From the NCBI GenBank assembly GCA_036850595.1, contig CM072168.1, positions 14,251,982 to 14,315,981 of the forward strand: DNA of 64,000 bases, given 5' to 3'. The stretch is from Rhyacichthys aspro. Lineage: Eukaryota > Chordata > Actinopteri > Gobiiformes > Rhyacichthyidae. The notes beneath the pieces were generated by a model that worked only from the letters and a program-made list of their open reading frames with translations, made no database searches and was not told the origin of the DNA. The translations under genes and the position numbers were made by a program. Below, piece after piece: positions 63,168 to 64,000 of this stretch. Every line of letters starts with the position of its first letter. Position 1 is the first letter of the stretch.

Positions 63168-64000
63168 TCAGTGTTTTTTTTCCAAATGGATAAACATTCA
63201 ATCAGATTGGGCAGAAATCTAAGGGTAAAATGTATATAGAAATGTATAATGGCAATAATAATTCAGCTGTGCCACCTGTTCTTTTTCTCTTGATTTTTGC
63301 ATTCTTCTGTGACTCTTAAGTACAGTTGGAGTTATTTGGACTCAGGTGAGCTGTGTTTGTTGTTTTTGATGGACAGGAGTGAGGTTTAGACACTCTTGAT
63401 CATGTGGCCTCAGCTTATATTCTGTTGTCTATAGTTTCAGACACTTCTGTTTTGCTTTCTTCCTGTTATGAAGCATTTTGTTGCAGCAAACTAATTCACT
63501 GTGAATGCTGCATATTCATCTTTATTTATTTAGTTTATTGTTTTTCCACACATGATGGATATTAAATCCTTGACCACTGTCGACTTATGCCAGTATTCCT
63601 CACACATTGACACGCACAACATCACAATCTCCCACAGACTTACCCACGCACACACTGTCTTTATTCAGGCCTTTTGCTCTCAAATGAATGGAGAACCACT
63701 GAGATGCAAGCCTCAATTGTGCTTTAAACATTGTAGACTTAGGGAGTTTGAACGCGTCTCATCTGTCAGTTTGTGACACTTTTGATCCCCTTTGTCGCTG
63801 CTAAGTGCTGGTCCTTGTATTAGAAGACGCTCTGTCCCCCCGTCTTCCTGCGGGCAGCGGGAAGTTGTCACGCTTCCACCCTTTTGACAAGCACATTTTG
63901 AGGGCTTCAGAATGTGATGACAGAGGGCCTGAGAAACATGTGCATATATTGTCGTGTGTGTGGATGCACGGTTGGATAGTGGTTGACTGACAGACTAACT

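Larger units (their letters stand above)
58499..64000 (+). other. erbb4: Start of erbb4 intron 1 (runs off the window)
   Basis: The intron begins with GTAAGT. No second exon (expected to read like VCAGTENKL) was found before the window ends, consistent with the very long first intron of ERBB4. It is CpG-rich to about 59,350, then AT-rich with the TG/TA repeat at 60,465 and a poly(A) run at 63,146. A moderately balanced stretch at about 62,630-62,960 may be a conserved element. No other gene is supported. Confidence 0.75.

Overview
The window is nuclear DNA of a vertebrate, almost certainly a ray-finned (teleost-like) fish. It is AT-rich and intron-containing. The one fully readable gene has introns of 0.2-2.9 kb, far shorter than in its mammalian orthologue, and fragments of the abundant fish repeat whose end reads roughly 'cttctaccgctt' are present. 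No bacterial, phage, CRISPR or operon-type structure was seen.

Layout. About 1-28,200 is intergenic, with no exon I could support. It holds microsatellites, a three-copy 22-bp minisatellite, a perfect 21-bp hairpin and a perfect palindromic estrogen-response-element sequence. About 28,300-30,080 is a promoter-like region plus one untranslated exon. From 30,849 to about 45,615 lies ikzf2 (Helios, an Ikaros-family C2H2 zinc-finger transcription factor) on the + strand, with seven coding exons (30,867-42,492) and a ~3.1 kb 3' UTR. About 45,620-57,900 is intergenic. About 57,900-58,498 holds the promoter, 5' UTR and first coding exon of erbb4 (receptor tyrosine kinase) on the + strand, and 58,499-64,000 is the beginning of erbb4 intron 1. 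In human, IKZF2 and ERBB4 are also neighbours in the same orientation, with IKZF2 upstream of ERBB4. This synteny supports both gene calls, the second of which rests on only 26 codons.

Main biological point. The predicted Ikzf2 protein (515 aa when the exons are joined) has zinc fingers ZF2, ZF3, ZF4, ZF5 and ZF6, but no sequence for ZF1. The exon that carries ZF1 in mammals stops here at the PNG position, where mammalian Helios has an internal splice donor used to make a ZF1-less isoform. Within 11 codons the read-through meets a stop, and no ZF1-like exon is visible in the 1.2 kb intron that follows. This locus therefore seems to encode constitutively a form that is only one splice isoform in mammals. 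All coding introns are phase 1, so every internal exon can be skipped without a frameshift.

Other points worth a look are a DR5 retinoic-acid-receptor-type element in the same intron, a uORF overlapping the erbb4 start codon, a Gln in ZF2 where human Helios has His, and CTCF-like sites on either side of ikzf2. I found no new multi-gene system. This is an ordinary vertebrate regulatory-gene neighbourhood with one notable exon-level change.
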